Shown here: positions 38,312 to 47,613 of the stretch, one piece after another | Layout: each line of letters starts with the position of its first letter | Position numbering within the stretch: position 1 is the stretch's first letter | DNA from: Amaricoccus sp. | Lineage (GTDB): Bacteria; Pseudomonadota; Alphaproteobacteria; Rhodobacterales; Rhodobacteraceae | NCBI RefSeq assembly: GCF_017993425.1 | Contig: NZ_JAGOMQ010000018.1 | Coordinates: 1-64,000, forward strand | Length of the DNA stretch: 64,000 nt | Reading direction: 5' to 3' | Made by a program: the position numbers and the translations under genes | The notes under the pieces: generated by a model | What the model was told of the DNA's origin: nothing | The model's database searches: none | What the model saw: the letters and a program-made list of their open reading frames with translations, nothing else

Positions 38312-39297
38312 TCCTCGACCTGCTCGGCTACGGCGCGTTCTTCCTGACCGTCGCCCTGACCTATGCGATCATCTGCCTCGGGCTGAACGTGCAGTGGGGG
38401 CAGACCGGGCTCTTCAACGTCGGCGTCGCCGGGTTCGTGGCGATCGGCGCCTACGCCTCGGCGCTGCTGACCACGCCGGACGCGCCGGACCGCCTCGGCG
38501 GCTTCGGGCTGCCGATCCTCGTCGGCTGGGCGGGGGGCGCGCTCGCCGCCGGGCTCGCGACGCTGCTCGTCGGGGCGCTGACCGTGCGGTTGCGCGCCGA
38601 CTACCTGGCGATCGCCACCTTCGGCGTCGCCGTCGCGGTGCAGCTCTGCCTCCTGAACCTCGAGCCGCTGACCGGCGGCCCCTTCGGCATCGGCTTCATC
38701 CCGCGGCCCTTCGCGGCGACGGCCTCCAACCCGACGCTCTTCGCCTCGCTGAACCTCGCGGTGCTCGTCGTGGTCGTGGCGCTCCTCTACCTCGCCCTCG
38801 AGCGGCTGGTCCGCAGCCCCTGGGGCCGGGTGCTGCGCGCGATCCGCGAGGACGAGACCGCCGCCCGGGCGCTCGGCAAGGACGCCGACCGCTTCCGCCT
38901 GCAGGCCTTCGCCATCGGCGGTGCGATCATGGGGCTCGCGGGCGCGGTGCAGGCGCATTTCATCGGCTTCATCGCGCCGGACAACTATGTCCCGATGCTC
39001 ACCTTCCAGGTCTGGGCGATGCTGATCGTCGGCGGCTCCGGCAACAACCGGGGCGCGATCCTCGGGGCTGTCGTGGTCTGGGGCCTGTGGGCGCTCTCCG
39101 CGAGCGCGATCGCGTCGATCTTCCCCGCCGACCAGCAGGCCCGCGCCGCGTCGCTGCGCATCGTGCTGATCGGCGTCGCGCTCTGCGCCATCCTGCTCTT
39201 CCGGCCGCGCGGCATCCTCGGCGAGGTGAGCGTCGTCTCCCGCCATGTCGGCGCCGGCCCGGCCCAATCCGAGAGGTCCCCCGATGCCGACGCCTGA
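38308..39297 (+). CDS. livM: Branched-chain-type ABC permease (LivM-like)
   Basis: The 329-residue permease has about nine helices and the LivM motifs ICLGLNVQWGQTGLFNVGVA and GRVLRAIREDETAARALGKD. The C terminus is extended beyond the last helix and overlaps the start of the AKR-Rid gene by 14 bp. Confidence 0.93.
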   Translation: MILDLLGYGAFFLTVALTYAIICLGLNVQWGQTGLFNVGVAGFVAIGAYASALLTTPDAPDRLGGFGLPILVGWAGGALAAGLATLLVGALTVRLRADYLAIATFGVAVAVQLCLLNLEPLTGGPFGIGFIPRPFAATASNPTLFASLNLAVLVVVVALLYLALERLVRSPWGRVLRAIREDETAARALGKDADRFRLQAFAIGGAIMGLAGAVQAHFIGFIAPDNYVPMLTFQVWAMLIVGGSGNNRGAILGAVVVWGLWALSASAIASIFPADQQARAASLRIVLIGVALCAILLFRPRGILGEVSVVSRHVGAGPAQSERSPDADA

Positions 39298-40750
39298 GCG
39301 CACCGCCCTGAAGGGCGGCCCGACCATAAGCCGCCTGATCTGCGGCCTCTGGCAGGTGGCCGACCTCGAGAAGGACGGCGCCACCGTCGACCCCGACCGC
39401 GGCGCCGACGCGCTCGCCGCCTATGCGGAGGTCGGCTTCGACACCTTCGACATGGCCGACCACTACGGCAGCGCCGAGCTGATCGCCGGGCGGCTGCTGT
39501 CGCGCTACGACGGGGCCGACCGGCCGCTCGCCTTCACCAAGTGGTGCCCCGAGCCCGGCCCGATGACCGCGGAGGTGGTGCGCGCCGGGGTGCAGGAGCG
39601 CCTCGACCGGCTCGGCGTCGCGAAGGTCGACCTCCTCCAGCTCCACTGGTGGAGCTTCGAGCACCCCGCCTGGCTCGACGCGCTGCACGAGATGGACCGG
39701 CTGCGGCAGGAGGGGCTGATCGGCGCGATCGGCGTCACCAACTTCGACGCCGCCCACCTCGCGCTCGCGCTTGCCGACGGCGTGCCGCTGGCGACGAACC
39801 AGGTCTCGTTCTCGATGATCGACCGCCGCGCCGCCGGCCCGCTGGCCGAGCTCTGCCGCGCGACCGGCGTCCGCCTCCTCGCCTACGGCACGCTCTGCGG
39901 CGGGTTCCTCGCCGAGAAATGGCTCGGCCGCCCCGAGCCGGAGGAAATCCCGGACTGGAGCCGCTCGAAATACAAGCGCTTCATCGACGCCGCCGGCGGC
40001 TGGGGGCCGTTCCAGGGCGTGCTCGCCGCCGCGGCGGAGGTCGCCCGCCGGCACGGCGTCTCGCTCTCCAACGTGGCGAGCCGCTGGGTGCTGGAGAACC
40101 CGGCGGTGGCGGCGACGATCATCGGCGCCCGCATCACCGAGAGCGAGCACCGCGCCGACAACGCCCGGGTCTTCGGCTTCGCCCTCGACGCCGAGGACCG
40201 CGCGCGGCTGGAGGCGGCCTTCGCCGCCACCACGCCGATCCCGGGCGACTGCGGCGACGAGTACCGCCGCCCGCCCTATCTCACCGCCTCGGGCGACCTC
40301 AGCCACCACCTCGACGCGCTGCCGAGCGCCTACCGCGCCGAGCCCGTCCCCGGCCGCCCCGGCCGGCTCCGCGCCAGCTCGGGCAGCGTCTGGGAGCCGA
40401 TCGCCGGCTACAGCCGCGCCGTCCGCGTCGGCGACCGCATCTCGGTCTCCGGCACCACGGCGACCCACGGCGCCGACCGCTGCGTCGCGCCCGGCGACGC
40501 CGGGGCGCAGACGACCTACGTCCTCGACAAGATCGCCGGCTCCGTCGCCGCCCTCGGCGGCAGCCTCGAGGACGTCATCCGCACCCGCATCTTCGTCCGC
40601 GACGCCAGCGCCTGGGAGCCCGTCTCCCGCGCCCACGGCCGCGTCTTCGGCGACATCCGCCCGGCGAACACGCTGGTCGAGGTCTCGAACCTCGTCGGCG
40701 ACTACGAGGTGGAGATCGAGGCCGAGGCGGTGGTCTCGCCGCAGGCCTAG
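39284..40750 (+). CDS. Aldo/keto reductase fused to a Rid-family domain
   Basis: The 488-residue protein has an aldo/keto reductase domain (residues 1 to about 340; FDTFDMADHYGSAEL, FTKW, DLLQLHWW) and a C-terminal RidA/YjgF domain (about 365-488; SVSGTTATHGADR, VIRTRIFVRDAS, EVEIEAEAVV). The arginine that in RidA binds the substrate carboxylate (PARS) is replaced (PANT), so the Rid half may act on another substrate or be structural. GAGAGG precedes the ATG. It closes the importer operon, which suggests an imine or carbonyl intermediate in catabolism of the imported compound. Confidence 0.88.
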   Translation: MPTPERTALKGGPTISRLICGLWQVADLEKDGATVDPDRGADALAAYAEVGFDTFDMADHYGSAELIAGRLLSRYDGADRPLAFTKWCPEPGPMTAEVVRAGVQERLDRLGVAKVDLLQLHWWSFEHPAWLDALHEMDRLRQEGLIGAIGVTNFDAAHLALALADGVPLATNQVSFSMIDRRAAGPLAELCRATGVRLLAYGTLCGGFLAEKWLGRPEPEEIPDWSRSKYKRFIDAAGGWGPFQGVLAAAAEVARRHGVSLSNVASRWVLENPAVAATIIGARITESEHRADNARVFGFALDAEDRARLEAAFAATTPIPGDCGDEYRRPPYLTASGDLSHHLDALPSAYRAEPVPGRPGRLRASSGSVWEPIAGYSRAVRVGDRISVSGTTATHGADRCVAPGDAGAQTTYVLDKIAGSVAALGGSLEDVIRTRIFVRDASAWEPVSRAHGRVFGDIRPANTLVEVSNLVGDYEVEIEAEAVVSPQA

Positions 40751-40752
40751 GC

Positions 40753-40783
40753 GGCGCCCCCCGGGAGGGGGTGTTCACGCGTG
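40753..40783 (+). terminator. Hairpin and palindrome after AKR-Rid gene
   Basis: CCCCCC-GGGA-GGGGG forms a hairpin a few bases after the stop, followed by the 12-bp palindrome TTCACGCGTGAA and AAATT. Confidence 0.5.
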
Positions 40784-40865
40784 AAAATTGCCTAAGCCAT
40801 TGATTCTTCGTCGCGGGCGATGAGCTTGCCCGCGTCCGGGCGCCCGAAACGACGCCAGGGCCGTG

Positions 40866-41172
40866 CATCCTCAGGGCAATCGCCCGTGATGCTTCCGGAC
40901 GAGATCGGGCAGATGCTAACGGGCGACATCTCGACCATGATTATTTGCGCGCAAGTATATTTCGAAATATTTTGAATATAAACGGTGAAAATCATTGCAC
41001 AGTTAGCAGCGCCGCATTTCGCGGCGCCGTTTGATTCACTTGAGGCTTGCACGCTTCCTGCCCCGGCCGCTCCGCGTCGAGCCGGGTGACATGCGCATGT
41101 CACCCCGCGGGCGCCGTCGCGGGACAGACCTCGCCGCCCGGGAGGGGCGGCGACGCGGGGAGGGAAGGTCGG
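40866..41172 (+). repeat. Repeat A copy 4
   Basis: The core starts at 40945 with the AT block; the GCGCCGC/GCGGCGC hairpin and the palindrome (41082-41107, arms CCGGGTGA/TCACCCcG with one mismatch) follow, then a TCGCCGCC/GGCGGCGA hairpin. The 80 bp upstream (40866-40944) match the upstream part of copy 1. Its GC end lies about 53 bp from the cbpM-like stop at 41225. Confidence 0.92.
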
Positions 41173-41224
41173 GAGCTGAACAGCCGAAGCTGGTATGATA
41201 GCGCCGGCCGCGCCGGGCGCCGCG

Positions 41225-41560
41225 CTACGGCCGTTGCAGGCGGGCGCGGATGCGGGCGCGGACCTCGTCGGGCTCGTCGGCGAGGGCGGCGCCGAGGCCG
41301 CGGAGGCGGTGGCGGAGGCCGTGGATCTGGTCGATGAGCGACAGGACCATGCCGGCCGCGTCCTCGTCCATGCCGAAGTCGTCGGAAAGCTCGGCGAGGA
41401 GGCGGGCGCGGGCGACGTCGGCGTCGACGAAGGCGAGGCGGCCCTCGCGCTCGGTGGGGGCGAGGCAATGCGCGGCGACCCAGGTCCGCAGGCGGGCGAC
41501 GGTCACGCCCTCGACCTGGGCCACCACCTCGGTCTCGCTGTAGTACCGGATCTCCGCCAT
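41225..41560 (-). CDS. CbpM-like chaperone modulator (MerR-like fold)
   Basis: The 111-residue protein has the CbpM outline: YYSETEVVAQVEGVTVARLR, then RLAFVDADVARARLLAELSD and a C-terminal helix with HRLRGLGAAL. CbpM binds the J domain of CbpA and inhibits it. Its ATG overlaps the stop of the DnaJ-like gene by one base (TGATG), so they are made together. Confidence 0.82.
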   Translation of the reverse strand: MAEIRYYSETEVVAQVEGVTVARLRTWVAAHCLAPTEREGRLAFVDADVARARLLAELSDDFGMDEDAAGMVLSLIDQIHGLRHRLRGLGAALADEPDEVRARIRARLQRP

Positions 41561-42480
41561 CAGCTCATTCCCTTGCGCGGGTCGTAGGCGTGGTCCTTGC
41601 GCCACGTCTCCATGAACGCCTGAAGCCCGGGATCGATCTCGGGCGGGGCGACGATCCTCAGGCGGACGCGCTGGTCGCCGCGCCTGTCGCCGCGCTTCAC
41701 GCCGCGGCCGCGCAGGCGCAGCGTCTGGCCGGAGCTCGCGCCCTTGGGGATCGTCAGGTTGACCTTGCCGTCGATGGTCGGGGTCGGGACCTTTCCGCCC
41801 AGGATCGCCTCGTCGATGGTGATCGGCAGCTCGATCTCGATGTCGTCGCCGTCGCGGGTGAAGGTCGGGTGCGGGGCGACGGTGACGGTGACGAGCGCGT
41901 CGCCGGGCGGGCCGTCGCCGAGGCCGGGGGCGCCCTTGCCGCGCAGGCGGACGGTCTGGCCGTCCTGCACGCCCTGCGGGATCGCCACCTCGAGCGGGCC
42001 GCCGCCCGGCAGGGTGACGCGCTTCGTCGCGCCGTAGATGGCGTCGAGGAAGCTGATCTCCAGCGTGAAGTGCTGGTCCTGGCCGCGCATGGAGAAGCCT
42101 TCGGCCCGACCGCCCGCGCGGCCGCCGCCGGCGCGGCGGCCGAAGAGGTCGGAGAAGACGTCGGACATGTCGATGTCCTCGAAGCCGCGGCTGGAGCGGT
42201 AGGTGGCCTCGGGGCCTTCGGCGTACTCGCGGTAGAAGCGGCGGTCGGGGCGCTCCTGGCCGCTGGCGTCGATCTCGCCGGCGTCGAAGCGGCGGCGCTG
42301 CTCGGCGTCCTTGAGGAGGTCGTAGGCGGCGGAGGCGGCCTTGAACTTCGCCTCGGCCTTGGCGTCGCCGGGGTTGAGGTCGGGGTGGCTCTCGCGGGCG
42401 ATGCGCTTGTAGGCCTTGCGGATGTCGTCGGCGCTCGCGGTCTTGCTCACGCCGAGGGCGGCATAGGGGTCGTCGCTCAT
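41560..42480 (-). CDS. cbpA: CbpA-like DnaJ co-chaperone without zinc fingers
   Basis: The 306-residue protein has a J domain (DPYAALGVSKTASADDIRKA, HPD in ESHPDLN), a Gly-rich linker and two C-terminal substrate-binding domains (LPGGGPLEVAIPQGVQDGQT, KVPTPTIDGKVNLTIP), but no CxxCxGxG repeats. This is the CbpA/type II architecture. It would work with DnaK in stress or nucleoid functions, in addition to the DnaJ at 11370. Confidence 0.92.
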   Translation of the reverse strand: MSDDPYAALGVSKTASADDIRKAYKRIARESHPDLNPGDAKAEAKFKAASAAYDLLKDAEQRRRFDAGEIDASGQERPDRRFYREYAEGPEATYRSSRGFEDIDMSDVFSDLFGRRAGGGRAGGRAEGFSMRGQDQHFTLEISFLDAIYGATKRVTLPGGGPLEVAIPQGVQDGQTVRLRGKGAPGLGDGPPGDALVTVTVAPHPTFTRDGDDIEIELPITIDEAILGGKVPTPTIDGKVNLTIPKGASSGQTLRLRGRGVKRGDRRGDQRVRLRIVAPPEIDPGLQAFMETWRKDHAYDPRKGMS

Positions 42481-42541
42481 CCGGTCCTCTCGGTCGCGCC
42501 GCGTCGGGGCGGGCGGAGCCTCGCAAACCCGGGCGGCGGCG

Positions 42542-43477
42542 TCAACGCGCCCGCGCGGCGGCGAGCGCCAGCGCGCGGGCGTAGACCTCGCGGCGGGGCA
42601 GGCCGAGGCGGGCGGCGACGGTGGCGGCGGCGTCCTTGACCGAGCCGGCCGCGAGCGCCTCGGCGAGGGCGGCGTCGATCGCATCCTCGCCGACCCCGGC
42701 GTCGGCCGGGGGCGGGCCGACGACGACGACGATCTCGCCCTTCGGCTCCGGCGCGGCGGCGTAGGCGGCGGCGAGGGCTCCGAGGCTGTCGCGGCGGGTC
42801 TCCTCGAAGCGCTTGGTCAGCTCGCGGCAGACCGCGGCGGGGCGGTCGGGGCCGAGGGCGTCGGCCATGGCGGCGAGGCTGGCGGCGAGGCGGCGGGGGC
42901 TCTCGTAGAAGACCAGCGTGGCGGGGACGGCGCCGAGCTCGGCGAGGGCGCGGGCGCGGGCGGAGGCGCGGGGCGGCGGGAAGCCCGCGAAGAGGAAGCG
43001 GTCGGTGGGCAGTCCCGCGACCGAGAGCGCGGCGAGGAGGGCGGAGGCCCCGGGGGCGGCGGTGACGGGGAGGCCGGCGTCGATGGCGGCGCGGGCGAGC
43101 CGCCAGCCCGGGTCGGCGACGAGGGGCGTGCCGGCGTCGGAGACGAGGGCGACGGACTTGCCCTCGGCCAGCGCGGCGAGGAGGCGGGGGCGCATCGCCG
43201 CGCCGTTGTGGTCGTGGTAGGGCAGGATGGTCCGCGCGTCGCGGCGGACGCCGTGGATGTCGAGGAGCTTGCGGGCGCGGCGGGTGTCCTCGGCGGCGAG
43301 GATGTCGGCGCCGGCGAGGATGTCGAGCGCCCGCAGCGTGACGTCGCGGGCGGCCCCGATCGGCGTGGCGACGAGGTGCAGCCCCGGGGGGACGCGGCCG
43401 CCGGCCGCCGGGAGGTCGAGGTCCGCGGGGGCCGCCTCGGGCGTGTCCTGCGGCGCGGCGCCATCGTCCTTTCGCAA
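42542..43477 (-). CDS. rsmI: 16S rRNA (cytidine-1402-2'-O)-methyltransferase
   Basis: The 311-residue tetrapyrrole-methylase-fold enzyme modifies C1402 of 16S rRNA. GLHLVATPIGAARDVTLRAL, AAEDTRRARKLL, VALVSDAGTPLVADPGWRL and TLVFYESPRR are RsmI signatures. It is divergent from the lpoA-like gene with 87 bp between starts, a conserved arrangement. Confidence 0.95.
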   Translation of the reverse strand: MRKDDGAAPQDTPEAAPADLDLPAAGGRVPPGLHLVATPIGAARDVTLRALDILAGADILAAEDTRRARKLLDIHGVRRDARTILPYHDHNGAAMRPRLLAALAEGKSVALVSDAGTPLVADPGWRLARAAIDAGLPVTAAPGASALLAALSVAGLPTDRFLFAGFPPPRASARARALAELGAVPATLVFYESPRRLAASLAAMADALGPDRPAAVCRELTKRFEETRRDSLGALAAAYAAAPEPKGEIVVVVGPPPADAGVGEDAIDAALAEALAAGSVKDAAATVAARLGLPRREVYARALALAAARAR

Positions 43478-43564
43478 GTTTACTTTCCCCGCCCGACGCC
43501 CTAGCCTCCCGCCCGACCGGGACGGAAGCCCGATCTGACGGAAGAGCGAGGGTCTGCGCGCGCC

Positions 43565-44749
43565 ATGAAGCTGTCAACCGTCGTCTCCGCCGTCTCGCGG
43601 CGCAGCTTCGCGCTCGGCGCGGCGCTGCTGCTCCTCGCCGCCTGCGAAACCGGCCCGGCCATCCGTGGCGGCGGCGGGCCGTCGGTCGACCCGAACGCGC
43701 AGGTGAAGGTGGCGCTGCTGGCGCCGCAGACCGCGGGCGACCCCGCGCTCCAGCGCATCGCCCGCGACCTCGTCAACGCCGCTCAGCTGGCGCGGGCCGA
43801 CCTGCGCAACGCCGACGTCGATCTGCAGGTCTACGACACCCGCGGCACCTTCGAGGGCGGGCAGTCGGCCGCGACGCAGGCGGTGGCGGGCGGGGCGCAG
43901 ATCATCCTCGGGCCGCTGCTCAGCGTCGAGGCGGCGGGCGCGCAGCCGCCGGCGGCCTCGGCCGGGCTCAGCATGCTGACCTTCAGCAACAACCCCTCGG
44001 TCGCCGGGCCGGGAACCTACCTCCTCGGGGTGACGCCGGGCAACTCGGCGAGCGCGCTGGCGGGGTTCGCGCTCGGGCGCGGGCTGTCGCGGTTCGGCGT
44101 GCTCTACGTGCAGGGCGAGGCCGACGAGGTGATCCGCGACAGCGTCGTCTCGGCGGTGAACGCGGCCGGCGGGCAGGTCGTGTCGACGCAGGCCTATCCC
44201 TATTCGCAGCAGGGCGTCGGCGACACCGTGGCGGTGATGTCGGTGGCGCTGCAGAACGCCGGCGCCAACGCGGTGTTCCTGACCGAGCGGTCGACGGCGG
44301 GGCTGGTCGCCGACGGGCTGCGCGGCAACGGGCTCTCGGCGGAGCAGGCGCTGCTGCTCGGGCTCCAGCCCTGGGGCGGCGACGCCGACACGCTGGCGCG
44401 GCCGAGCCTGCAGGGCGCGGTCTACGCGGCGCCGGACCCGCAGCTGCTCTCGGCCTTCCAGGGGCGCTACGCCGCCGCCTATGGCGAGCAGCCGCACGAG
44501 CTCGCCGTGCTCGCCTATGACGGCGTGGCGGCGATCGGGGCGCTGATCGCCGAGGCGCGGGCGCAGGGCGGCTCGCCGTTCTCGCCGGCGCGGCTGACCC
44601 AGCCGCAGGGCTTCGCCGGCGCCAACGGCGCGTTCCGCTTCCAGCAGAACGGCCTCAGCCAGCGCAACCTCGCGATCGTCGAGGTGCGGAACGGCGCGGC
44701 CGTGGTGGTCTCGCGCGCCGCGCGCGGCTTCGGCGGCCTTGGCAACTGA
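43565..44749 (+). CDS. Penicillin-binding protein activator, lipoprotein
   Basis: The 394-residue protein has a lipobox LLAAC (Cys27) behind an SRRSFALG segment that matches the twin-arginine consensus, so it may be a Tat-exported lipoprotein. The rest is a type I periplasmic-binding-like domain of the LpoA family (VKVALLAPQTAGDPALQRIA, IILGPLLSVEAAG, LLGLQPWGGDADTL). It would stimulate peptidoglycan synthases from the outer membrane. Its end overlaps glnD by 11 bp. Confidence 0.87.
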   Translation: MKLSTVVSAVSRRSFALGAALLLLAACETGPAIRGGGGPSVDPNAQVKVALLAPQTAGDPALQRIARDLVNAAQLARADLRNADVDLQVYDTRGTFEGGQSAATQAVAGGAQIILGPLLSVEAAGAQPPAASAGLSMLTFSNNPSVAGPGTYLLGVTPGNSASALAGFALGRGLSRFGVLYVQGEADEVIRDSVVSAVNAAGGQVVSTQAYPYSQQGVGDTVAVMSVALQNAGANAVFLTERSTAGLVADGLRGNGLSAEQALLLGLQPWGGDADTLARPSLQGAVYAAPDPQLLSAFQGRYAAAYGEQPHELAVLAYDGVAAIGALIAEARAQGGSPFSPARLTQPQGFAGANGAFRFQQNGLSQRNLAIVEVRNGAAVVVSRAARGFGGLGN

Positions 44750-47567
44750 CGCGGCGGCCCGCGCGGACGTCGCGCCGCCGGACTGGCCCGGGATCTGCGC
44801 CGGCCCGGCGGCCATCCTCGACGTCGCCGGCGCGCAGGCGGCGATCTCGGCCGCCGCCTCGGGCGCGGCGGACCGGACCGACCGGCGGCCGCGGGCGGTC
44901 GCGGCGTTGCGCGAGGCCCATGCCGAGGGCCGCGCCCACATCGCCGCCGCGGTCGCCGCGGCGCCGACCGAGGCGCACCGGGCGATCCACGACTACGCCT
45001 GGCTGACCGACCGGATCGTCACCCTGACGCTCGACCTCGCCTTCAACTGGCTGCACCCGCTCGCCAACCCGACCTCGACGGAGCGGGTCGCCGCCATCGC
45101 CACCGGCGGCTACGGCCGCGGCGAGATGGCGCCCTTCTCCGACATCGACCTCCTGTTCCTCACCCCCTACAAGCAGACCGCCTGGGGCGAGAGCCTGATC
45201 GAGAGCGTGCTCTACTGCCTGTGGGACCTGCGGCTGAAGGTCGGGCACGCGGCGCGGACGGTGGACGACTGCATCCGGCTGGGGCGGCAGGACCTGACGA
45301 TCCGCACCTCGCTCCTCGAGAACCGCTACGTCTGGGGCGACGCGGCGCTGGCGGCGACGCTGTCGGACCGGCTGTGGACGGAGCTTTTCGCCAATACCGG
45401 CCCGGAGTTCGTCGAGGCGAAGCTCGTCGAGCGCGCCGACCGCCACACCCGCCAAGGCGCCTCGCGCTACCTGCTCGAGCCGAACGTCAAGGAGGGCAAG
45501 GGCGGCCTGCGCGACCTCCAGACGCTGTTCTGGATCACCAAGTACCTCTACCGCGGCGCCACGCCGGCGGATCTCGTCGAGCTCGGGGTGTTCACGCCGG
45601 AGGAGCACCGCATCTTCGCCGACGCCGAGGCGTTCCTGTGGATGACGCGGGTGCATCTGCACCTGATCAACAACCGCGCCACCGAGCAGCTCACCTTCGA
45701 CGCCCAGGTCGAGATCGCCGCGACGCTCGGCTACACGCCGACCGAGGGCCAGCGCTCGGTCGAGCGGTTCATGCAGCGCTACTTCACCCATGCGAAGCAC
45801 GTGGGCGACCTCACCCGCATCTTCCTCGCCGGGCTGGAGGCGCGGCACGTGCGGCCGAAGCCCTCCTTCGGGCAGACGCTGAAGAACGTGTTCTCGATCG
45901 GCCGCGACCCGCAGGCGGCGCCGGGCTACCGGCTGAAGCACGGGCGGCTCGACATCGCCGACCCGGAGCGGTTCCTCGCCGACCCGGTCAACCTGCTGCG
46001 GCTCTTCGAGGTCGGCTCGGCGAGCGACGCGCCGATCCATCCCGACGCGCTGCGGCTGGTCGCCGCCAACCTCGCGCTGGTCGACGACACGGTGCGCACG
46101 GACCCGGAGGCGAACCGCATCTTCCTCGCGCTGCTGACCGGGCACAACAACCCGGAGCGGGCGCTCCGGCTGATGAACGAGGTGGGGCTCCTCGGCGCCT
46201 TCATCCCGGAATTCGGCCGGGTGGTCGCGATGATGCAGTTCAACATGTACCACCATTACACGGTGGACGAGCACACGATCCGGGCGATCTCGACGCTGAG
46301 CCAGATCAGCCGGGGCGAGCTCAACGACGAGCTGCCGGTCGCCTCTGGGATCGTCGAGCGCGGCGTGAACCGGCGCGTGCTCTACGTGGCGCTGCTGATC
46401 CACGACCTCGGCAAGGGATCGGGCAAGGACCATTCGCTGGTGGGGGCGGGGATCGCGCGGACGCTGTGCCCGCGGCTCGGGCTCGACGCCGAGGAGAGCA
46501 CGCTGGTCGAGTGGCTGGTCAAGCATCACCTGATGATGTCGGACGTCGCCCAGCGCCGCGACCTCGCCGACCCGCGCACCGTGCGCGACTTCGCCGCCGC
46601 GGTGCAGAGCCCGTCGCGGCTGCGGCTGCTGACCGTGCTGACGGTCTGCGACATCCGCGGGGTGGGGCCGGGCATCTGGAACAACTGGAAGGCGATGCTG
46701 CTGCGGGCGCTCTATGCCGAGACGATCGAGCACCTGACCGGCGGCAGCCAGGCGCAGAGCGGGCCGGAGCGCGAGGCGGCGGCCAAGGAGGCGCTGGCGG
46801 GCGAGCTGGCCGGCTGGCCGCCCGACGCCGTCGCCGCCGAGCAGGCGCGGCACTACACGCCCTACTGGCTGGGGTTCGACCCGCGCACCCACGCGATCTT
46901 CGCCGGGCTGATCGAGCGGCTCGCGGGGGGCGAGGAGCCGGCGATGCATGTCGAGCCCGCCGAGGAGCGCGACGCGACGCAGGTCTGCTTCGTGATGTCG
47001 GACCATCCCGGCATCTTCGCGCGGCTCGCGGGCGCGCTGGCGCTCGCGGGGGCGAACGTGGTCGACGCGCGGACCTACACCTCGTCGGACGGCATCGCGA
47101 CGGCGGCGTTCTGGATCCAGGACCGCGAGGGCAAGCCCTACGAGCATTCGCGGATGGCGCGGCTGCGCACGGCCGTGCTGCGCACGCTGAAGGGCGAGAT
47201 CGTCGCCCGCGACGCGTTGCGCGACAAGGACAAGGTGAAGCGCCGCGAGCGCGACTTCGACGTGCCGACCCGGGTGAGCTTCGACAACGAGGGGTCGGAC
47301 ATCTACACGATCATCGAGGTCGAGACGCGCGACCGGCCCGGGCTGCTCTTCGACCTCGCCCGGACGCTGACGGCGAACAACATCTCCATCGCCTCGGCGA
47401 TCATCGCCACCTACGGCGAGCAGGCGGTGGACGTGTTCTACGTGAAGGACCTGTTCGGGCTGAAGCTCTTCGCCGAGTCGAAGCGGCGCACCCTCGCCAC
47501 CCGGCTGCGCGCCGCCATCACGCCCCCGCCTGCGGCCGGGGCCGAGGCGGGCGAGCCGTCGGCGTAG
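44739..47567 (+). CDS. glnD: Bifunctional uridylyltransferase/uridylyl-removing enzyme
   Basis: The 942-residue protein senses glutamine and modifies PII proteins. Domains in order: nucleotidyltransferase (ATGGYGRGEMAPFSDIDLLF), GlnE-like helical region, HD domain (LLIHDLGKGSGKDHS), and two C-terminal ACT domains (SDHPGIFARLAGALALAGAN; RDRPGLLFDLARTLTANN). No ATG is open near the start; the TTG at 44739 overlapping the upstream gene is the only suitable start, so translation is probably coupled. Confidence 0.95.
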   Translation: MATDAAARADVAPPDWPGICAGPAAILDVAGAQAAISAAASGAADRTDRRPRAVAALREAHAEGRAHIAAAVAAAPTEAHRAIHDYAWLTDRIVTLTLDLAFNWLHPLANPTSTERVAAIATGGYGRGEMAPFSDIDLLFLTPYKQTAWGESLIESVLYCLWDLRLKVGHAARTVDDCIRLGRQDLTIRTSLLENRYVWGDAALAATLSDRLWTELFANTGPEFVEAKLVERADRHTRQGASRYLLEPNVKEGKGGLRDLQTLFWITKYLYRGATPADLVELGVFTPEEHRIFADAEAFLWMTRVHLHLINNRATEQLTFDAQVEIAATLGYTPTEGQRSVERFMQRYFTHAKHVGDLTRIFLAGLEARHVRPKPSFGQTLKNVFSIGRDPQAAPGYRLKHGRLDIADPERFLADPVNLLRLFEVGSASDAPIHPDALRLVAANLALVDDTVRTDPEANRIFLALLTGHNNPERALRLMNEVGLLGAFIPEFGRVVAMMQFNMYHHYTVDEHTIRAISTLSQISRGELNDELPVASGIVERGVNRRVLYVALLIHDLGKGSGKDHSLVGAGIARTLCPRLGLDAEESTLVEWLVKHHLMMSDVAQRRDLADPRTVRDFAAAVQSPSRLRLLTVLTVCDIRGVGPGIWNNWKAMLLRALYAETIEHLTGGSQAQSGPEREAAAKEALAGELAGWPPDAVAAEQARHYTPYWLGFDPRTHAIFAGLIERLAGGEEPAMHVEPAEERDATQVCFVMSDHPGIFARLAGALALAGANVVDARTYTSSDGIATAAFWIQDREGKPYEHSRMARLRTAVLRTLKGEIVARDALRDKDKVKRRERDFDVPTRVSFDNEGSDIYTIIEVETRDRPGLLFDLARTLTANNISIASAIIATYGEQAVDVFYVKDLFGLKLFAESKRRTLATRLRAAITPPPAAGAEAGEPSA

Positions 47568-47613
47568 GGGGGCCCGCCGCAGGCCCGTCGACACGGGATC
47601 CGGCTGTTCGGTT

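Noticed and set aside
40771-40782. Third member of the sodB/gshA palindrome family
   Set aside because: TTCACGCGTGAA shares only the central CACGCGTG and lies downstream of a gene next to a terminator hairpin, so it is kept only as a remark.
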